DNA from: Flavobacterium collinsii
Lineage (GTDB): Bacteria > Bacteroidota > Bacteroidia > Flavobacteriales > Flavobacteriaceae
DNA length: 47,844 nucleotides
Assembly: GCF_902804485.1 (NCBI RefSeq)
Contig: NZ_CADCST010000124.1
Span: 1-47,844, forward strand
Direction of reading: 5' to 3'
The notes beneath the pieces were generated by a model. That model had not been told where the DNA came from and did not search any database. It worked only from the letters and a program-made list of their open reading frames with translations. This document shows, in pieces, positions 25,349 to 33,756 of the stretch; within the stretch, counting starts at the first letter, position 1; each line of letters opens with the position of its first letter. Both the position numbers and the translations under genes were made by a program.

Positions 25349-25717
25349 TTATATTTTTTTGAGGGTAATTTTCATTTCTTTACTGTCCAGAATCAGTTGC
25401 TCTTCTGTAATAGTACTTTCACAAGGATAAGGAGTACCGGTTTCATCTTTAATTACTAAATTCTTTCCACCTTTTGTCAAAGCATAAGTACCATCATTAA
25501 TTTCTTGTGTAAGAAATCCGGTCACGTGCCCGTCCTCAGTAAATGTTAGTGTACCTTGAGTTATAATTACATTTTTCAGAGAATCTGAAAGCGGCGTTTT
25601 AGGATCTACAGCAGTAATTTTCCAGGAGTTTACCAATTTATTTCGACTTTTATGACAAGAAACCATTAGCACTGTTAATAATGCAATTCCGAAGATAAGT
25701 AATTTAGATTTTTTCAT
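25349..25717 (-). CDS. Small lipocalin-like lipoprotein
   Basis: From the ATG at 25717 it has 122 residues; an upstream TTG extension is not convincing. The signal peptide ends at a lipobox (LMVSCHKSRNK). No acidic surface-export motif follows, so it probably faces the periplasm. The mature part is beta-rich: NSWKITAVDPKTPLSDSL, TLTFTEDGHVTGFLTQ, GTYALTKGGKNLVIKDE and LILDSKEMKITLKKI. That matches the lipocalin-like (DUF4923/5004-type) small proteins of Bacteroidota. Function unknown. Confidence 0.7.
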   Translation of the reverse strand: MKKSKLLIFGIALLTVLMVSCHKSRNKLVNSWKITAVDPKTPLSDSLKNVIITQGTLTFTEDGHVTGFLTQEINDGTYALTKGGKNLVIKDETGTPYPCESTITEEQLILDSKEMKITLKKI

Positions 25718-25904
25718 GATTTTGTGATTAGATGTTAAACTACAGAAAATTACAAAATTTATTTTAATTAAAAATCTAAAAATCAAATATTTATAAAATT
25801 TGAGACTTCAAGTATCTCATTGTAAGCTAAAATCCAATAAACATTGCGGTTAGTAAAAAGTCTCAGTGTATGAGTGATTTATGATTTTGACGAGTTTAGG
25901 ACAA

Positions 25905-26837
25905 TTAGTTTAGTGTCAAAGCTCCCAGAATTTCTTCATACATAAACGGCCCGCCGGGGTATTTGGCAGTATAATCCAGATTCATCCAAACCTGACCACG
26001 CTCATCCATATGGTAATGAATCTTTTTACCATAACTTTCCTTCACAAAAAGAACATTTTTGATCAGGTAGTTTACTTTTTCTAAGTCGATGGCTGAACCA
26101 ATAAGGATCTCAGGGTAAATATGTCCTTTGGTATGTATTAATCTCGGAGTTCCGCCAATAGATCGAATGGCAGCTGCCATCAAAATAGAATGATCGTCAC
26201 AGTCACCGGAAAAATACTCTAATGACTCACTAGCTGTTGCAATATAATCACCTTCTTTAGGGTCATTAACATAATTCCAGCGACTGTTGATTTCCTTAAA
26301 CACAGCAAAGCACTGAATAATAGTTCTGTAATCTGAATATCCTTTTAAACCTTTGAAATGTTTGGTAGTAGCCATTATTGCAAAATTCCGAACTTTTGGA
26401 TTCTGATATTCTATCGCATTGATGATTTTTGATTTGTTGGGAAAAGGCAGCAGTTTAGCCACGATGATATCCTGAGGAAATGGATTGTCAGACATGGTAT
26501 AAATCATCGAATTATAATCTTCAGAGATTTCGCTGAAACCATAATTTCCTATAACGGTTCCGTAAAACAAAACCAATAAATACAGGGCTATGCACAGTAT
26601 AATGATAGTTCTGAGTAACATTAAAAGAAAGAAAACTGCAGCAAAAACAAATAAAAAGATAAAAACGCGATCTAAATTGAATTTCCATTCTAAATCGATC
26701 AGATTCTGATGTAATATGATAAAAATTGGAATCGTAATCAAAAGACTCAATAGCATAATTATAATCCTATCCCAAGGTGATTTCACCTGTAATTTGGATT
26801 TTAATTGCGGAAAGTCAATTTTAGGAAAATTTATCAT
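25905..26837 (-). CDS. Membrane-anchored transglutaminase-like protein
   Basis: The preferred start is the ATG at 26837 (310 residues); the extension to 26846 would start at TTG. Three hydrophobic segments fill about 25-100. A papain-like transglutaminase domain follows: Cys in FSGDCDDHSILMAAAIRSIG, His in RLIHTKGHIYPEI, and Asp in WMNLDYTAKYPGG form the expected triad. In bacteria this domain cuts or crosslinks peptide bonds. It starts 18 bases after the substrate-binding-protein gene, so the two are likely co-transcribed. Confidence 0.8.
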   Translation of the reverse strand: MINFPKIDFPQLKSKLQVKSPWDRIIIMLLSLLITIPIFIILHQNLIDLEWKFNLDRVFIFLFVFAAVFFLLMLLRTIIILCIALYLLVLFYGTVIGNYGFSEISEDYNSMIYTMSDNPFPQDIIVAKLLPFPNKSKIINAIEYQNPKVRNFAIMATTKHFKGLKGYSDYRTIIQCFAVFKEINSRWNYVNDPKEGDYIATASESLEYFSGDCDDHSILMAAAIRSIGGTPRLIHTKGHIYPEILIGSAIDLEKVNYLIKNVLFVKESYGKKIHYHMDERGQVWMNLDYTAKYPGGPFMYEEILGALTLN

Positions 26838-26855
26838 AAGAATCAAAAGCAGTTT

Positions 26856-27707
26856 TTACAGCGCTTTTACGGTTTCAACAAAAGTACTTTTTTTATCAAT
26901 AATTCCGAGATCAAATAACTGATTTTGAATTTTAATAAAAGCTTTCTCAGTTAGTTGCTTCTGAGACCACTGTGTTAGTTTTAACCATTCCTGAATGTCT
27001 TCTGGTTTTTGATTGAAAAGTTCCGATAAGGTTTTATCAATATTTGGAATCTCAGTAAAATCCTGAGTCGTTTTATTAATGATCTCCAGTATTTTTTCGA
27101 CAATTTTCGGATTCTTTTTCAAAAATTCGTCTCTAACTGTTATTACAAAGGATGGCCATGGAGTAGGGCAGTCGCCAACTCTTCTGAAAATACCTTTATC
27201 CACCAGTGGTTTCGTCATGAAACGTTCCCACATAAAATAATCAGCAGTTTCGTTGGTCAAAGCTTCAACGGCTCCGTCAATGGTATTTATAATTTCAAAC
27301 TGTAAATTATCGGTTTCCCAGCCGTGTTCATGCGCATTTACATACGCCATCAGCTGCGATCCTGAACCTAGTCTCGAAATGGCTGCTTTTTTACCTTTAA
27401 GGTCTTTTACCGTTTCAAAATTTGATTTTGCAGCGACGTGAATTCCCCAAATTAAAGGAGATTGTACGTAGATCTGAACTATTTTGCTGGGGTTTCCTGC
27501 TACAATATCTTTTATAATTCCTTCTGTTAAGATAACAGCAATGTCTGCTTCATCATTACGAAGCATCTGACACATTTTGCCGGTACCTTCCGGAATATCT
27601 TTCCATTGTAAATCGATATTTTCAGCTTCAAATTCACCATTTTCAATGCAAAGTTGCCATGGTAAATTGAAGTGCTCGGGAACACCTACAATTTTTACAG
27701 TTTTCAT
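26856..27707 (-). CDS. NMT1/SsuA-type substrate-binding-fold protein without signal peptide
   Basis: The 283-residue protein has the periplasmic-binding-protein type II fold: LPWQLCIENGEFEAENIDLQ, DIAVILTEGIIKDIVAG, WGIHVAAKSNFETVKDLKGK and KKAAISRLGSGSQLMAY are typical of NMT1/THI5-like ligand binders. These normally deliver thiamine precursors, nitrate, taurine and similar ligands to an ABC transporter. Here the first residues (KTVKIVGVPEHF) are already the first core strand: no signal peptide exists, and no permease or ATPase is near. It is probably a cytosolic binding protein or an enzyme-like homologue. Function unknown. Confidence 0.8.
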   Translation of the reverse strand: MKTVKIVGVPEHFNLPWQLCIENGEFEAENIDLQWKDIPEGTGKMCQMLRNDEADIAVILTEGIIKDIVAGNPSKIVQIYVQSPLIWGIHVAAKSNFETVKDLKGKKAAISRLGSGSQLMAYVNAHEHGWETDNLQFEIINTIDGAVEALTNETADYFMWERFMTKPLVDKGIFRRVGDCPTPWPSFVITVRDEFLKKNPKIVEKILEIINKTTQDFTEIPNIDKTLSELFNQKPEDIQEWLKLTQWSQKQLTEKAFIKIQNQLFDLGIIDKKSTFVETVKAL

Positions 27708-27757
27708 TCTGGTATAAGTTTAAGTTTGGTATGCGTAATTTAAGTTTATTTGGGGAA

Positions 27758-28231
27758 TTAATTTTTCAACAAATCAGTTCTGTGTTTCTCAGAGAGGCAA
27801 GGCTCAGCAAATTCTATTATGGCATTGGATTCATATTCTGATAATATAATTTTTACCATTGAATAATCGATACTTTTTACAATTTCAACTGCAAGAAAGG
27901 TTTCGTTTAATGCTTCTGACAAGCAGTTTAAAGCTTTTAATTTTTCACGTATGATTTCTTTATCAAATTCTTTATCTAAAATCAGAACCTGAACGATTGA
28001 GTTTCCTGAATGTTCTATTGTTTCTTTGTGAATAAAACACTTTTCATTTTCATCATATTCTGCTCTAAAAGTATCATCAGTTGCAATTAAAGGCCCAAAA
28101 AAGGGAATATTATCCAGTTTGAAATATCCTTTTTCTAAATCTATAATTTCGGCCCACATGGTTTCTGAAACTATTTCTTCGAGATAGGTACTGTAATATT
28201 TGAACAGGATTTTTTTATGCGTTTCTGCCAT
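27758..28231 (-). CDS. DUF4265-like protein
   Basis: The 157-residue soluble protein has an E-x-x-W followed by a 'LDNIPFFGPLIATDDTFRAE' block that fits DUF4265. The rest (VQVLILDKEFDKEIIREKL) is alpha-beta. The family has no known role. It lies in a close-packed minus-strand series, 27 bases from the VOC gene upstream of it and 50 from the binding-protein gene. Confidence 0.6.
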   Translation of the reverse strand: MAETHKKILFKYYSTYLEEIVSETMWAEIIDLEKGYFKLDNIPFFGPLIATDDTFRAEYDENEKCFIHKETIEHSGNSIVQVLILDKEFDKEIIREKLKALNCLSEALNETFLAVEIVKSIDYSMVKIILSEYESNAIIEFAEPCLSEKHRTDLLKN

Positions 28232-28258
28232 TATTTAATTTGTATTTTTTTTATTGAA

Positions 28259-28651
28259 CTAGTTGATTTCACTGATCACGGCTTTCAACGGCGATAGTAC
28301 AATACGATAACCATCAGGATCTAAGAACATTTTACCATTCTCATTCCAAAAAGGATTGGTTGCAGTTAAGATTGAGATGTTGTGGTGTTCAATTCTGTCT
28401 ATCAGTTCATTGTAATCTATAATTGATTTCGGGTAAAGCACAATAACATCATCTTCATCAAAGGTATGATTTGCTTTTGTTTTAGATTGTGTAAATTCAA
28501 AATGCCAGTCCAATCCGAGCATTCCAAGAAAAACACCATCGTAATTTTTATGATTCTGAAAGTTGCCCAAAACTTCAAAGCCAAGGACATTGACATAAAA
28601 ATCAACCATTTTTTCAATATTATCGGTATGTCGGGCAACTCTTAAAAACAT
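28259..28651 (-). CDS. VOC-family protein
   Basis: The 130-residue VOC-fold protein shows RVARHTDNIEKMVDFYVNVLGFEVLG at the N-terminus (cut here as two blocks: RVARHTDNIEKMVDFYV, NVLGFEVLG) and PFWNENGKMFLDPDGYRIVL at the C-terminus. Its His near the start fits a metal ligand. It begins 3 bases after the DinB gene ends, so the two are translationally linked. Substrate unknown. Confidence 0.85.
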   Translation of the reverse strand: MFLRVARHTDNIEKMVDFYVNVLGFEVLGNFQNHKNYDGVFLGMLGLDWHFEFTQSKTKANHTFDEDDVIVLYPKSIIDYNELIDRIEHHNISILTATNPFWNENGKMFLDPDGYRIVLSPLKAVISEIN

Positions 28652-28654
28652 AAG

Positions 28655-29095
28655 CTAGGATCTTATCTGGTGAATATGGTGTTCTAAATGTTCTACATAA
28701 TCGGTCATTAAGAATTTTAAATCAATTTCAGACCCATCACTTAAAATGATTGCATACTCTAAAGCTTTTTTATCAACCGTTTTCATAATTCTTACGATTT
28801 GCCGGTTGATAGAAAGCCAAAGCTGTGTCAGATCATAAATGTCCATGGTCTGATACTGATTTAAATTTACCAAATCCATTTGGTTATAAGGTCTGTGATG
28901 GTAAGGTTTTTTCAAATAATTAATTTCTGTAAACCGAACCAGATTATGAATTCCGGAATCAACCAAATGCCCAATAATTTCTTTTTTAGACCATTTTCCC
29001 AGGATTTTTGCTTCTAAAACTTCGTTTTCAAGAGAAGGGAAATAAGCAGTATTCTCATTCAGTAATCGTTCAAATTTTAAAATAGCGTTTTCCAT
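28655..29095 (-). CDS. DinB-family (DUF1569/DinB_2-like) protein
   Basis: The 146-residue four-helix-bundle protein has the DinB metal-site pattern: WSKKEIIGHLVDSGIHNLVR with one His, and a C-terminal YVEHLEHHIHQIR with further His residues. Members include putative metal-dependent hydrolases and thiol transferases. Reaction unknown. It precedes a VOC gene with a 3-base gap and follows the nucleoside phosphorylase gene by 37 bases. Confidence 0.85.
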   Translation of the reverse strand: MENAILKFERLLNENTAYFPSLENEVLEAKILGKWSKKEIIGHLVDSGIHNLVRFTEINYLKKPYHHRPYNQMDLVNLNQYQTMDIYDLTQLWLSINRQIVRIMKTVDKKALEYAIILSDGSEIDLKFLMTDYVEHLEHHIHQIRS

Positions 29096-29132
29096 GAAGT
29101 ATTTAAATTTCCGAATGGACTAAGTTATTGAA

Positions 29133-30002
29133 TTAGTTTCCTGCCAGTTTATCTAAAGTATAAGCAATAAGCGCGTCTACCGCTTTATAAGGATCTTCGC
29201 TGAAAGTTCCTGAAGCACGATTGGCGATGATAGCATTTAAAGATAAGGCGTTATGTCCTAAAAGTGCTGAAAGCCCATAGATAGCAGCAGTTTCCATTTC
29301 TAAATTGGTAATTCTTTGCTCATCAAAATTAAAATTATCCATTTTACTGTTTAATTCCTCATCCTGGATGTTCAAACGTAAAACACGTCCTTGTGGTCCG
29401 TAGAAACCTCCGGCTGTAGCAGTGATTCCTTTAAACATTTGATCCGATTCGATAATTTTCGCCAGTTTTTCAGAACAAGCAATTGCATAAGGCTTTCCTT
29501 TTCTAGCGTCCCAGTTCGTATGCTTGATAAAAGCTTCTTCGATATCAGCATTCGAAACGTCATCAATTAAATAAGAGCGAAGCATATTGTCTAGTCCCAA
29601 TCCAAATTTAGACATCACAAAACTGTCTACAGGAATATCGGTTTGTAAAGAACCTGAAGTTCCAATTCGTATAATATTCAAAGAAGTCAGATTTTCTTTT
29701 GGCTGGCGTGTTTCAAAGTCGATGTTTACCAAAGCATCAAGTTCGTTTATCACGATATCAATATTGTCAGGACCAATTCCGGTTGACATTACAGAGATTC
29801 TTTTTCCTTTGTAAATCCCGGTTTGGGTTTTAAATTCTCTTTTTTGTGTTGAATATTCAATAGAATCAAAAAACTGAGTGATTTTTTCTACTCTGTTTTG
29901 ATCTCCTACGAAAATAATATCGTGTGCTATATGTTCAGGACGAAGGTTTAAATGGTAAACACTCCCGTCCGGATTAAGTATTAATTCTGAATTTTGTATC
30001 AT
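29133..30002 (-). CDS. Nucleoside phosphorylase, probably uridine phosphorylase
   Basis: The 289-residue enzyme has the phosphorylase-superfamily signatures: IFVGDQNRVEKIT (phosphate loop region), ISVMSTGIGPDNIDIVINEL, IRIGTSGSLQTDIPV and the late NLEMETAAIYGLSALLGHNA block that binds nucleoside. It splits a nucleoside with phosphate to free base and ribose-1-phosphate for salvage. The IGTSG and LEMETAAIYGL forms are closest to uridine phosphorylase, but purine activity cannot be ruled out. Confidence 0.87.
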   Translation of the reverse strand: MIQNSELILNPDGSVYHLNLRPEHIAHDIIFVGDQNRVEKITQFFDSIEYSTQKREFKTQTGIYKGKRISVMSTGIGPDNIDIVINELDALVNIDFETRQPKENLTSLNIIRIGTSGSLQTDIPVDSFVMSKFGLGLDNMLRSYLIDDVSNADIEEAFIKHTNWDARKGKPYAIACSEKLAKIIESDQMFKGITATAGGFYGPQGRVLRLNIQDEELNSKMDNFNFDEQRITNLEMETAAIYGLSALLGHNALSLNAIIANRASGTFSEDPYKAVDALIAYTLDKLAGN

Positions 30003-30010
30003 TTTTTTTT

Positions 30011-30122
30011 AAGGTTCTAAGTTTTTTTTAAGGTGCAAAGGAGCAAAGGTTCTAAGGTTCTGAGGTTCTGAGATTTTTGAAAATTCTATAATCTATATTC
30101 TATAATCTATATTCTATGAATC
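30011..30122. repeat. Simple tandem repeats (AAGGTTCT and a 14-base unit)
   Basis: A cluster of AGGTTCT units (30011-30020 and 30047-30073) is followed by two exact copies of TTCTATAATCTATA (30084-30097, 30098-30111) and a partial third. It fills most of the spacer between the phosphorylase and SUI1 genes. This is noncoding and prone to slippage. Confidence 0.75.
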
Positions 30123-30144
30123 AGAAATCTGCAATCTAAAATCA

Positions 30145-30477
30145 TCACCCGCCGACTCTTTTCGTTTTGAATCCTTTAGCTTTAAGGATTTCCATTATTT
30201 TGTCGCGATAATCACCCTGAATGATTATAGCCGAGTCTTTAAAAGTTCCGCCAACGCTAAGTTTGGTTTTAATTTCTTTGGCCAAAACTTTAAAATCTTC
30301 ATCTGATCCTTCGTAGCCTTCGATTATGGTGGTGGCTTTTCCTTTTCGTTTTTCGAATTTGCAGATCATTGGTTCTTTTTGAATAAAAAGAACATGGTCT
30401 TGTTCCTGAATTTCTTCAGGTTCGTTGGATTCGACATGATCCGGAAACAAATTTTTTAATTGATCTTGTAAGTCCAT
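30145..30477 (-). CDS. SUI1/YciH-family translation factor
   Basis: The 110-residue protein has an acidic N-terminal tail and a C-terminal SUI1 (eIF1-like) domain: CKFEKRKGKATTIIEGYEG, then LAKEIKTKLSVGGTFKDSAI and IMEILKAKGFKTKRVGG. Bacterial YciH acts at initiation and discriminates against poor start sites. The length is normal. Confidence 0.88.
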   Translation of the reverse strand: MDLQDQLKNLFPDHVESNEPEEIQEQDHVLFIQKEPMICKFEKRKGKATTIIEGYEGSDEDFKVLAKEIKTKLSVGGTFKDSAIIIQGDYRDKIMEILKAKGFKTKRVGG

Positions 30478-30524
30478 GGTTTTTTATGCTTAAAATAAAT
30501 TCCAATAAATATAGTATGTAAAAA

Positions 30525-30568
30525 TTAAATTCCAAATTCCAATTATGAATTTGGAATTTGGAATTTAA
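30525..30568. terminator. 18-bp hairpin of the AATTCCAAA family
   Basis: Perfect arms TTAAATTCCAAATTCCAA (30525-30542) and its complement (30551-30568) enclose 8 bases. It lies downstream of the 2OG oxygenase gene (minus strand) and before SUI1. It likely terminates the oxygenase transcript. The arms resemble those at 7806 and 44291. Confidence 0.75.
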
Positions 30569-30589
30569 AGATTGGAATTTAATTTATGT

Positions 30590-31540
30590 TTATTTTTTAA
30601 TTAAACCTAAATCTACCAAGCGTTCGTATAAATAATCTCCCGCTGTAATATCTTCGAATTTCTTAGGATTCTCGTCATCAATACAGTTTTCTAGACAATC
30701 CAGTTTCATATCGCTTACCGGGTGCATGAAAAACGGGATAGAATAACGTGAAGTTCCCCATAATTCTCTTGGCGGATTAACTACCTGATGAATCGTCGAT
30801 TTTAATTTATTGTTTGTATGTCTCGACAACATATCTCCAACATTAATCACCAACTGATCGTCTTCTGCGATAGCATCAATCCATTCGCCATCATGATTTT
30901 GTACCTGTAGACCTTTACCCTGAGCACCCATCAATAATGTGATAAGGTTGATGTCTCCGTGAGCAGCTGCGCGAATCGCATTTTCCGGCTCAGAAGTAAT
31001 AGGTGGGTAATGAATAGGTCTTAAAATAGAGTTTCCTTCTTTGGCATACTGGTCAAAATAAAACTCATCTAAACCCAAATGTAAAGCCAGGGCTCTTAAT
31101 ACATAAACCCCTGTTTTTTCAAGCATTTGATACGCCTCTTTACCTACAACATTAAAACGAGGTAATTCGGTAACATTTACATTTTCAGGGTACTCCGTTG
31201 CATACTTAGAAGAAGCATCTACGTACTGGCCAAAGTGCCAGAATTCTTTTAAATCTCCCTCTTTGCGTCCTTTAGCATGTTCTTTTCCAAAAGATACATA
31301 ACCTCTTTGTCCGCCAATACCGGGAATTTCATAATTATGCTTAGTTTCTATTGGCAAAGCGAAAAATTTTCTAATTTCGCTATAAAGCTCGTCTACTAAC
31401 TGGTCGTCTAAGAAATGACCTTTTAGGGCTACGAAGCCAATGTTTTCAAATGCACTGCCGATTTCATTTACAAATTTTTGTTTACGTTTCGGGTCGTCCG
31501 AAAGGAAATCACGTAAGTCTACACTAGGAATGTTTTGCAT
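30590..31540 (-). CDS. 2-oxoglutarate/Fe(II) oxygenase of the isopenicillin N synthase family
   Basis: The 316-residue enzyme has an N-terminal DIOX_N-like region (VDLRDFLSDDPKRKQKFVNE, GFVALKGHFL) and a double-stranded beta helix. Its iron ligands are His194 and Asp196 (AAHGDINLITLL) and His251 (STIHQVVNP), with Arg265-x-Ser267 to hold 2-oxoglutarate. It uses Fe(II), O2 and 2-oxoglutarate to oxidise an unknown substrate. This is a conserved chromosomal gene in flavobacteria with no cluster of biosynthetic genes around it. Confidence 0.9.
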   Translation of the reverse strand: MQNIPSVDLRDFLSDDPKRKQKFVNEIGSAFENIGFVALKGHFLDDQLVDELYSEIRKFFALPIETKHNYEIPGIGGQRGYVSFGKEHAKGRKEGDLKEFWHFGQYVDASSKYATEYPENVNVTELPRFNVVGKEAYQMLEKTGVYVLRALALHLGLDEFYFDQYAKEGNSILRPIHYPPITSEPENAIRAAAHGDINLITLLMGAQGKGLQVQNHDGEWIDAIAEDDQLVINVGDMLSRHTNNKLKSTIHQVVNPPRELWGTSRYSIPFFMHPVSDMKLDCLENCIDDENPKKFEDITAGDYLYERLVDLGLIKK

Positions 31541-31590
31541 ACTTTACATTTTTATTTAAAGATAAAAGGCGTTCTAAGACCTTTCAATAA

Positions 31591-31598
31591 CAAAGGTA
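31591..31598 (-). promoter_or_regulatory. -7 promoter element of the 2OG oxygenase gene
   Basis: On the minus strand it reads TACCTTTG, an exact TAnnTTTG match about 50 bases before the start codon. No clear -33 TTG was found. Confidence 0.45.
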
Positions 31599-31681
31599 GA
31601 GAATATTTTAGAATTGAATTTTAAAAGTTATACTAAAATTAAAATTTTCTAACAAAAAGCTATAAAATTGTTATATTTTTC

Positions 31682-31689
31682 TATATTTG
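31682..31689 (+). promoter_or_regulatory. -7 promoter element of the E1 dehydrogenase gene
   Basis: TATATTTG is an exact -7 match, 22 bases before the ATG. A -33 TTG at normal distance is not evident. Confidence 0.5.
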
Positions 31690-31711
31690 AAATACTAAAA
31701 ACTAACCGCTA

Positions 31712-33688
31712 ATGATCTTTTACAGACAAGACCTAACTGATACTCAATTATTAGACTTATATAAAAAAATCCTAAAACCGCGACTCATCGAAGAAAAGAT
31801 GCTGATTCTAATTCGTCAGGGAAAAGTTTCTAAATGGTTCTCGGGAATCGGGCAGGAGGCAATCGCAGTAGGAGTTACCTCTGTTTTAGATGACTCAGAG
31901 TATGTGTTGCCAATGCATCGAAATTTAGGTGTTTTTACCAGCAGAAACATTCCGTTACACCGTTTATTCTCGCAATGGCAAGGAAAAGCAAATGGTTTTA
32001 CAAAAGGAAGAGATCGCAGTTTTCACTTTGGTACTCAGGAATACAATATTATAGGAATGATTTCGCATTTGGGTCCGCAATTGGGGATCGCAGACGGAAT
32101 TGCTCTCGCACATAAACTTCAAAAAGATAATAAAATAACAGCTGTTTTTACAGGTGAAGGCGCTACTAGCGAAGGTGATTTTCATGAGGCTTTGAATATA
32201 GCTGCTGTTTGGAAACTACCTGTAATGTTTGTCATCGAAAATAACGGTTACGGATTGTCGACGCCAACAAACGAGCAATATTTTTGTGAGAATCTGGCCG
32301 ATAAAGGTATAGGTTATGGTATTGATAGTTATATTATTGATGGAAATAATATACTGGAAATCTATAATAAGCTGGCGCAATTGAAAGAGGAGATGCAGAA
32401 AGATCCGCATCCTGTTTTGTTGGAGTTTAAAACCTTTAGAATGCGTGGTCACGAAGAGGCGAGTGGTACAAAATATGTTCCGCAGGAATTAATGGACGAA
32501 TGGGCTGCCAAAGACCCAGTAGTGAACTATAAAAAATATTTAGTTGAGACAGGCGTGCTTACTCCCGAATTAGATGAACAGTTACACAGTACTATTAAAC
32601 AGGAAATTGATGAGAATTGGGCAATTGCCAATGCAGAGCCAGAAATCGTTCCTACCTATAGTGATGAATTAAATGATGTTTATAAACCCTATACCTATGA
32701 AGAAGTTAAAGCAGATTCAGAAGTAGAGAATATTCGATTCATTGATGCGATAAGCAGTAGCTTAAAGCAATCTATGGAGCGGCATGAAAATTTGGTTCTA
32801 ATGGGCCAGGATATTGCAGAATATGGTGGAGCGTTTAAAATTACTGATGGTTTTGTAAAGGCGTTTGGAAAAGAACGCGTCCGGAATACACCAATTTGCG
32901 AGAGCGCAGTAGTATCTGCAGCGATGGGGTTATCGATTAACGGTTTCAAAGCTATTGTAGAAATGCAGTTTGCCGATTTTGTTTCTACAGGTTTTAATCC
33001 AATCGTTAACTTACTAGCCAAATCTCATTACCGTTGGGGTGAAAAAGCCGATGTTGTCGTACGTATGCCATGCGGAGGCGGAACTCAGGCTGGACCTTTT
33101 CATTCGCAGACTAATGAAGCGTGGTTTACTAAAACACCTGGTTTAAAAGTCGTTTATCCGGCTTTTCCGTATGACGCAAAAGGGTTATTGAATACCTCAA
33201 TAAATGACCCAAATCCGGTTTTGTTTTTCGAGCACAAACAATTGTACCGAAGTATATATCAGGATGTTCCTGCAGGATATTATACCATTCCGTTAGGGAA
33301 AGCGGCCTTGTTAAAAGAAGGAGAGTCCGTTACTATTATCGCTTTTGGTGCTACGGTGCATTGGGCGTTGGAAACGTTGAGTAAAAATCCTGATATAAAG
33401 GCTGATTTAATTGATCTTAGAACATTACAGCCTTTGGATACCGAAACTATTTTTAATTCGGTTAAAAAGACAGGAAAAGTGATTATTTATCAGGAAGATA
33501 CTTTGTTTGGTGGTATTGCCAGCGATATTTCGGCTTTAATTATGGAAGAATGTTTTGAATATCTGGATGGTCCTGTAAAAAGGGTAGCCAGTTTAGATTC
33601 ACCGATTCCGTTTACGAAGGCCCTCGAAGATCAATTTTTACCTAGGAATCGTTTTGAAGGTGTTTTGTTAGAATTATTGAAATATTAA
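31712..33688 (+). CDS. Fused alpha-beta E1 component of a 2-oxoacid dehydrogenase complex
   Basis: The 658-residue protein joins the two E1 subunits. The alpha part (about 1-330) has the ThDP motif GEGATSEGDF (148-157) to NN (177-178), and the conserved HGP-type region near HRNLG. The beta part (about 340-658) begins IRFIDAISSSLKQSMERHEN and has MGQDIAEYGGAFKITDGFV and a typical transketolase C-terminal domain ending LLELLKY. It decarboxylates a 2-oxoacid, most likely branched-chain 2-oxoacids from valine, leucine and isoleucine, and passes the acyl group to E2. Fused E1 is usual in Bacteroidota. E2 and E3 are not in this window. Confidence 0.92.
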   Translation: MIFYRQDLTDTQLLDLYKKILKPRLIEEKMLILIRQGKVSKWFSGIGQEAIAVGVTSVLDDSEYVLPMHRNLGVFTSRNIPLHRLFSQWQGKANGFTKGRDRSFHFGTQEYNIIGMISHLGPQLGIADGIALAHKLQKDNKITAVFTGEGATSEGDFHEALNIAAVWKLPVMFVIENNGYGLSTPTNEQYFCENLADKGIGYGIDSYIIDGNNILEIYNKLAQLKEEMQKDPHPVLLEFKTFRMRGHEEASGTKYVPQELMDEWAAKDPVVNYKKYLVETGVLTPELDEQLHSTIKQEIDENWAIANAEPEIVPTYSDELNDVYKPYTYEEVKADSEVENIRFIDAISSSLKQSMERHENLVLMGQDIAEYGGAFKITDGFVKAFGKERVRNTPICESAVVSAAMGLSINGFKAIVEMQFADFVSTGFNPIVNLLAKSHYRWGEKADVVVRMPCGGGTQAGPFHSQTNEAWFTKTPGLKVVYPAFPYDAKGLLNTSINDPNPVLFFEHKQLYRSIYQDVPAGYYTIPLGKAALLKEGESVTIIAFGATVHWALETLSKNPDIKADLIDLRTLQPLDTETIFNSVKKTGKVIIYQEDTLFGGIASDISALIMEECFEYLDGPVKRVASLDSPIPFTKALEDQFLPRNRFEGVLLELLKY

Positions 33689-33705
33689 TTACAAATAGTA
33701 AATTG

Positions 33706-33736
33706 TTTTGCATAAAGAACATTTTTTTTATCTTTA
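33706..33736 (+). promoter_or_regulatory. Promoter of the DUF885 lipoprotein gene
   Basis: TTTTG (33706-33710), an 18-base spacer and TATCTTTA (33729-33736) make a fair Bacteroidota promoter. The leader is about 14-20 bases, so DUF885 has its own transcript. Confidence 0.55.
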
Positions 33737-33756
33737 AACCATAAAAAAAATAACTT

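Noticed and set aside
26838..26846. Longer transglutaminase-like protein starting at TTG 26846
   Set aside because: An ATG at 26837 three codons on is a better start.
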